From Anaerolineae bacterium (GTDB lineage: Bacteria > Chloroflexota > Anaerolineae > Anaerolineales > Villigracilaceae), in NCBI GenBank assembly GCA_003484265.1, contig DNDO01000228.1:1-8942 (forward strand): a DNA stretch of 8,942 nucleotides, written 5' to 3'. Positions 5,151-8,942 of this stretch are shown in pieces. Position 1 is the stretch's first letter; the number at the start of each line of letters is the position of its first letter. The notes beneath the pieces were generated by a model, which saw only the letters and a list, made by a program, of their open reading frames with translations, did no database searches and was not told the DNA's origin. The position numbers and the translations under genes were made by a program.

Positions 5151-6391
5151 GCCCAATTCTCCAATGTCTCTTTGACCTTTGCCAAAAACCAATCCGCGGA
5201 CGCACCGTCAAGTATGCGATGATCGAACACAAACGACATATATATCATCGGACGGACAGCGATGGCATCGTCTTCTGTGACCACCACTCGTTTTTGCATG
5301 GCACCAACACCGAGGATGCCGCATTGCGGCTGGTTGATAACGGGGAATGCGAACAATGATCCACTGACACCATGATTGGTTAACGTGAACGTCCCGCCCT
5401 TGACGTCGTCAGGCTGGAGTTTCTTCGAACGGGCGCGATTCGCTAGATCATTCACAGAGCGTGCCATCGCCAATAATGATAGATCATCCGCGTTCTTGAT
5501 GACGGGCACGATCAAACCGTCTTCCCCGAGCGAAGTTGCCATTCCCACGTTGACAACTTTATGGACAAGCACGCCTTCGTCCGACCATGAAGAATTAACG
5601 ATCGGATATGCCTTCAACCCCGCGACTATTGCCGCCATGAAATACGCTGTGAATGTAAGTTTGACCCCGTCCCTTGCGAATATCTCCTTATTCGCAGTGC
5701 GATGCTTTGCCACCCTGCTCATATCCGCTTCCATCACGGTCAACACATGCGGCGATGTCCGCTTGGACATGACCATATGATCGGCAATTTGTTTTCGGAT
5801 ATTTGTGTGCTTAATGAGTTGGTCACCTACGATGGGTTTCAAGTTTGAAGGTTGGAAAGTCTCAGTCTGCGTCAATGGACTTTCAACTTTCGACCCTTGT
5901 CCTTCAACATAAGAAAGAACATCTTTCTTCGTGATCCGCCCATTTAAGCCTGTCCCCTGCACCTGCTGTAAGTTAACCCTTTGCTCGGCGGCGATCTTCG
6001 CAACAACAGGAGATATAAATCCCAGATCACGATTTCCAATCAACGGTTCGGACACAACATCAATCGGCGGCTCAGGTTTTCGACTTTCGACTTTTGATCC
6101 CGTTTTTGAAGATTTACCACCCACTGAAACCTGTTCATTGGTCACTTCTTCTCCAGGCTCCCCAATGACCGCCAACACAGCTCCCACCTTCGCTGGGATT
6201 CCCTCCTCCGCGACAATCTTCAAGACCGTCCCAGTTACAGGTGCAGGGATTTCGGTATCCACCTTGTCCGTATTAACTTCAAGCAAAGGCTCCAACTCAT
6301 TAATAGAGTCGCCCTCTTTCTTGAGCCATTTGATAATGGTTACTTCTTCGACACCCTCGCCTAACAATGGAACCAACACCTTCGTTGCCAT
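5147..6391 (-). CDS. Dihydrolipoamide acyltransferase (E2 of 2-oxoacid dehydrogenase complex)
   Basis: The 414-aa E2 core protein takes the acyl group made by E1 onto its lipoyl arm and transfers it to coenzyme A. Domains in order: one lipoyl domain (1-80) with the lipoylated Lys43 in DKVDTEI; a linker (about 81-122); the E1/E3-binding domain (124-163: FISPVVAKIAAEQRVNL, GTGLNGRITKKDV); a second linker (about 164-190); and the catalytic domain (191-414) with SFVFDHRILDGASADWF containing His391 and Asp395. One lipoyl domain is usual for branched-chain or 2-oxoglutarate types and some pyruvate types. Both linkers carry the same GSKVES peptide, from GTCGAAAGT-like DNA. The start has AAGGAG five bases upstream (6397-6402). 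It follows E1 across a 77-base gap and overlaps the next gene as ATGA. Whether the substrate is pyruvate or branched-chain 2-oxoacids is not resolved. Confidence 0.95.
   Translation of the reverse strand: MATKVLVPLLGEGVEEVTIIKWLKKEGDSINELEPLLEVNTDKVDTEIPAPVTGTVLKIVAEEGIPAKVGAVLAVIGEPGEEVTNEQVSVGGKSSKTGSKVESRKPEPPIDVVSEPLIGNRDLGFISPVVAKIAAEQRVNLQQVQGTGLNGRITKKDVLSYVEGQGSKVESPLTQTETFQPSNLKPIVGDQLIKHTNIRKQIADHMVMSKRTSPHVLTVMEADMSRVAKHRTANKEIFARDGVKLTFTAYFMAAIVAGLKAYPIVNSSWSDEGVLVHKVVNVGMATSLGEDGLIVPVIKNADDLSLLAMARSVNDLANRARSKKLQPDDVKGGTFTLTNHGVSGSLFAFPVINQPQCGILGVGAMQKRVVVTEDDAIAVRPMIYMSFVFDHRILDGASADWFLAKVKETLENWA
5879..6100 (-). repeat. Dispersed GTCGAAA-type repeats in both E2 linkers
   Basis: The 18-base minus-strand segments at 6083-6100 and 5879-5896 match at 15 of 18 positions and both encode GSKVES. 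The first continues as GTCGAAAGTCGAAAA, a 7-base period. Similar sequence (CTTTCCAACCTTCAAAC, minus strand, near 5843-5860) lies beside the second copy. They sit only in the flexible linkers, either side of the binding domain. Confidence 0.55.
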
Positions 6392-6410
6392 AACTGCTCC
6401 TTATTGCCTT

Positions 6411-6469
6411 ACCACTGAGACACGGGCGCACTGAGAATTACAAACTCCAAGACCCAGTGCCTCCGTGGT
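6411..6469. repeat. Imperfect palindromic element between E1 and E2 genes
   Basis: The 77-base gap between E1 and E2 is largely an imperfect inverted repeat. ACCAC-T-GAG (6411-6419) pairs with CTC-C-GTGGT (6461-6469), and GCACTG (6428-6433) pairs with CAGTGC (6455-6460), leaving an 8-base bulge and a 21-base loop. The arms resemble an ACCACAGAGGCACAGAG-type palindromic repeat I recall as scattered between genes in many bacterial genomes. One end touches the E1 stop codon. It has no T-tract, so it is more likely an RNA-stability or processing hairpin than a terminator. Confidence 0.55.
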
Positions 6470-8868
6470 TAATAAATCGCTGGATATCGATTCGGATCAA
6501 CCTCATTCATCATCTCATACACCGCATCGAACAATGTCTCAGCATTCGGCTTGGACCAGTAATCACCGTCGCTTCCATATGCGGGACGATGTGCCTTGCT
6601 TGATAAGGTCTTTGCGGGAGAGTCAAGGTGGAAATAACCGCCCTGCTTCTCGATCACTTCCTGCATCATATATGCGGATGCGCCACCAGGCACATCTTCG
6701 TCCAAAAACAGGATGCGGTTCGTTTTCTTCAGGGATTCGACGATCTGTCCGTGAATGTCAAACGGCAGCAAAGACTGTACATCCACGATCTCGGCTTCGA
6801 TGCCAACCTTCGAAAGTTTCTGCGCCGCGTCCATTGCGATGCGGCAACACGCGCCATACGTGACAACCGTGACATCGCTACCTTCCCTTATCACCTCGGG
6901 CACGCCAAGCGGAACAGTGAACTCGCCAATGTTATCAGGCACGCGCTCTTTCACACGATAGCCGTTCAACACTTCCACAACAATCGCAGGTTCGTCACAT
7001 TTCAACAACGTATTATAAAAACCCGCCGCGCGCGTCATATCACGCGGCACCAACACGTTCATCCCGCGCACCAAATGAATGAGACCTGCCATTGGGGAGC
7101 CTGAATGCCAGATGCCTTCCAGGCGATGCCCGCGCGTACGGACGATGACAGGCGCGGCTTGTCCGCCCACGGTTCGCCAATGCAGCATCGCCAGATCATC
7201 GGACATGATTTGCAAAGCGTATAAAACATAATCGAGATATTGAATCTCACAGATCGGGCGCAACCCGCGCATCGCCATGCCGATGGCCTGCCCCAAGATC
7301 GTCGCTTCGCGGATACCTGTATCGGTCACGCGGAGCGCGCCATACTTTTCCTGCATCCCTTTGAATCCTTGATTTACATCGCCGAGAAAACCGACATCCT
7401 CGCCGAACGCGATCACGCGCGGGTCACGCCCCAGGATCGAATCGAACGCGGCGTTCACCACTTCAAATCCCATCATCGTCGGCGATTTCCCGGAATACAT
7501 CGGCTTCACTTCCTTGATCGCAACCGCCCTGCCGCTGTGCAGATGCGAACCATAGCGATCCTCATTCACCTCATCCTGTTCATGCTTCCATTGGACTAAA
7601 ACCTGTCTGGATGGATTCGATTCTTCGCGCAGGATCCGAAGCGCCTCATGCACTGCGCTGTGGATATCGCGCCTCGCCACCGACGGGAGGTTTGCCAACC
7701 GGTCTTTGATCTTTTCCAACTCTGATGCATGGGACGAACTACCCGCGATCTCATCAAGCATGTCCATGACCTGGTTGCGCTCCTCGATGATCGGAGCCAG
7801 ATACGAGTCCCATGCCAGCTTGCGGATTCCCTCCACAGCGTCGTAATCTGCTTTTTCGATGGCAACCAGTTCGGGATCCGAAATGACGCGATGCTCGATC
7901 ATCCATGCACGCATTTTATGGAGTCCGTCAAACTCCTCCTCGAATTTTAGTCGCTTGGCAGGCTTATATCTTTCATGCGAACCGCTGGTGGAATGTCCCT
8001 GCGGCTGGGTGACTTCGGTGACATGCACCAGCGCTGGGACATGATCGTTGCGCGCCGTGGCTGATGCCTTTTTGAAAGTTTCCATGAGCGATGGATAATC
8101 CCATGCCTTGACGCGATAAAGATCATATCCGTCTTTCGATTTGGATTTGCGCTGGAAACCTTCGAGCAGTGCGCCGATATCGCCCTTCACCATTTGATAT
8201 TCATTCGGCACGGAGATCCCATATCCATCATCGTAGATAATGATGACGGCGGGCGCTTTGAGAACGCCGATGGCGTTGACCGTTTCCCAGAACATGCCCT
8301 CAGAAGTTGATGCGTTGCCGATCGAGACCCACGCAACTTCATTCCCATCATTTGAAAACTGTTTAAGTTCTTTCAAGTCTTGTATATTTCGATACAGCTT
8401 TGAGGCATACGCAAGCCCTACTGTGCGCGGCATTTGCGCTCCCGTGGGTGAGACATCAGCTGCAGTGTTATACATCTCGGTTTGATTCTTCCACGTGCCG
8501 TCGGGTTTGATGTAACGGTTGGCGAAATGCGAATTCATCGACCGCCCGCCTGTATTGGATTCGTGATTCAGATCGGCATGGGCATATAACTGCGCAAAAA
8601 ATTCCTGGATGCTCATCACCCCCAGCATGAACATCCAGGTTTGGTCTCGATAATAGCCTGAACGCCAATCGCCTTTTTGAAATGTGCGCGCAATGGCAAT
8701 GTTGGCAAGTTCCTTGCCATCGCCAAATATCCCGAATTTTGCTTTCCCGCTTAATACTTCCCGCCTGCCGATAAGTGAAGCCTGCCTGCTTTGATAGGCG
8801 AGGCGATAATCCTTGATGATCTCTTCTTTTTCTAAGGGAAGTGCAATAGAGCCCTTCTTTTTGGGCAT
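6469..8868 (-). CDS. 2-oxoacid dehydrogenase E1, fused alpha and beta subunits
   Basis: The 799-aa thiamine-diphosphate enzyme decarboxylates a 2-oxoacid and acylates the E2 lipoyl group. It joins the two chains that most E1 enzymes keep separate. The alpha part (about 20-300) carries the cofactor motif GNASTSEG (184-191) through YDDGYGIS (212-219), and the loop GHSTSGSHERYK (291-302). A mainly helical linker (about 303-460) follows. The beta part (about 463-799) has FGEDVG (488-493) with the probable catalytic Glu490, DTGIREATILGQAIG (516-530), and a C-terminal domain with VTYGACC and FLDEDVPGGASAYM. In the cofactor motif the canonical GDG Asp is Asn185 and the downstream canonical Asn is Asp213. 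The start has AAAGGAG eight bases upstream (8877-8883). It is the first gene of the locus. The fused form is known in Bacteroidetes and others; substrate is probably a branched-chain 2-oxoacid or pyruvate. Confidence 0.94.
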   Translation of the reverse strand: MPKKKGSIALPLEKEEIIKDYRLAYQSRQASLIGRREVLSGKAKFGIFGDGKELANIAIARTFQKGDWRSGYYRDQTWMFMLGVMSIQEFFAQLYAHADLNHESNTGGRSMNSHFANRYIKPDGTWKNQTEMYNTAADVSPTGAQMPRTVGLAYASKLYRNIQDLKELKQFSNDGNEVAWVSIGNASTSEGMFWETVNAIGVLKAPAVIIIYDDGYGISVPNEYQMVKGDIGALLEGFQRKSKSKDGYDLYRVKAWDYPSLMETFKKASATARNDHVPALVHVTEVTQPQGHSTSGSHERYKPAKRLKFEEEFDGLHKMRAWMIEHRVISDPELVAIEKADYDAVEGIRKLAWDSYLAPIIEERNQVMDMLDEIAGSSSHASELEKIKDRLANLPSVARRDIHSAVHEALRILREESNPSRQVLVQWKHEQDEVNEDRYGSHLHSGRAVAIKEVKPMYSGKSPTMMGFEVVNAAFDSILGRDPRVIAFGEDVGFLGDVNQGFKGMQEKYGALRVTDTGIREATILGQAIGMAMRGLRPICEIQYLDYVLYALQIMSDDLAMLHWRTVGGQAAPVIVRTRGHRLEGIWHSGSPMAGLIHLVRGMNVLVPRDMTRAAGFYNTLLKCDEPAIVVEVLNGYRVKERVPDNIGEFTVPLGVPEVIREGSDVTVVTYGACCRIAMDAAQKLSKVGIEAEIVDVQSLLPFDIHGQIVESLKKTNRILFLDEDVPGGASAYMMQEVIEKQGGYFHLDSPAKTLSSKAHRPAYGSDGDYWSKPNAETLFDAVYEMMNEVDPNRYPAIY

Positions 8869-8900
8869 GCGTCGCTCTCCTTTGGATGATGTTAAGGGAG

Positions 8901-8927
8901 ATTATAACAAATGGGATGTTATGTAGA
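8901..8927 (-). promoter_or_regulatory. Extended -10 promoter of the E1-E2 operon
   Basis: On the minus strand a perfect TATAAT (8901-8906) is preceded by TG one base upstream (8908-8909), an extended -10 element. The best -35 candidate is TCTACA (8922-8927) at a short 15-bp spacing, so the extended -10 probably matters more. Transcription would start near 8894, giving a leader of about 25 bases before the E1 ATG. Confidence 0.6.
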
Positions 8928-8942
8928 GGCGGGTCTGAGACC
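8926..8942. other. Truncated inverted repeat at the right edge
   Basis: GGTCT-G-AGACC (8932-8942) is a small palindrome that runs off the window. The bases before it (AGAGGCG) would extend the left arm if the sequence continues as CGCCTCT. It may be the terminator of the upstream neighbour, immediately behind the E1 promoter. Confidence 0.35.

Noticed and set aside
5151..5192. Longer N-terminus for the methyltransferase starting at 5192
   Set aside because: The ATG at 5150 overlaps the E2 stop as ATGA and has GGAG eight bases upstream, while the extra 14 residues lie inside E2 coding sequence and are polar, unlike the family's start.
5931..6434. Open frame of 167 codons on the plus strand
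   Set aside because: It is antisense to the E2 lipoyl and binding domains and reaches into the intergenic palindrome; no domain is seen.
6628..7104. Open frame of 158 codons on the plus strand
   Set aside because: It is antisense to the E1 beta region, His- and Arg-rich without motifs, as expected for the complement of real coding sequence.

Overview
The window looks like part of a chromosome from a Chloroflexota bacterium, probably of the class Anaerolineae. This is an inference. It rests on the lipoprotein signal followed by a Thr/Pro/Glu linker in the fasciclin protein, the single-chain E1 of the 2-oxoacid dehydrogenase complex, and simple GTCGAAA-like repeats and an ACCAC(A/G)GAG-like palindrome that I recall from such genomes. 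No marker gene fixes the taxonomy. All intact genes read with the standard genetic code.

Layout. Positions 1-606 (+) hold the C-terminal part of a sensor histidine kinase cut by the window edge. A bidirectional terminator separates it from a convergent gene, 690-1673 (-), for a secreted lipoprotein with two tandem FAS1 (fasciclin) domains. That gene has a clear sigma-70-type promoter near 1729-1756. Positions 1871-2353 (-) hold a decayed membrane-protein gene: one frame kept open apart from three stop codons, followed by its own terminator. From 2565 to 8868 (-) runs a 2-oxoacid dehydrogenase locus. In transcription order it is a fused E1 alpha-beta subunit (799 aa), an E2 lipoyl acyltransferase (414 aa), an isoprenylcysteine-methyltransferase-like membrane protein (155 aa), a dienelactone-hydrolase-family protein (216 aa) and the E3 dihydrolipoyl dehydrogenase lpdA (462 aa).

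How the genes work together. E1, E2 and E3 together are a complete set for oxidative decarboxylation of a 2-oxoacid to an acyl-CoA, using thiamine diphosphate, lipoate, FAD and NAD. The substrate (pyruvate or branched-chain 2-oxoacids) cannot be settled from sequence alone; the fused E1 and the form of E2 lean toward the branched-chain or generic type. The two small genes between E2 and E3 are tightly packed (a 4-nt ATGA overlap, then a 1-nt gap), so they look co-translated with the complex although neither belongs to the usual set. A strong hairpin then separates them from lpdA, and a TATAAT sequence lies in that hairpin's loop, so lpdA may have its own promoter.

I see no mobile element, CRISPR array, tRNA or rRNA gene, and no wholly new multi-gene system. 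The most unusual points are the Asp/Asn exchange in the E1 thiamine-diphosphate motif, the two extra genes inside the operon, the promoter-in-hairpin before lpdA, the palindromic repeat between E1 and E2, and the decayed membrane-protein gene.
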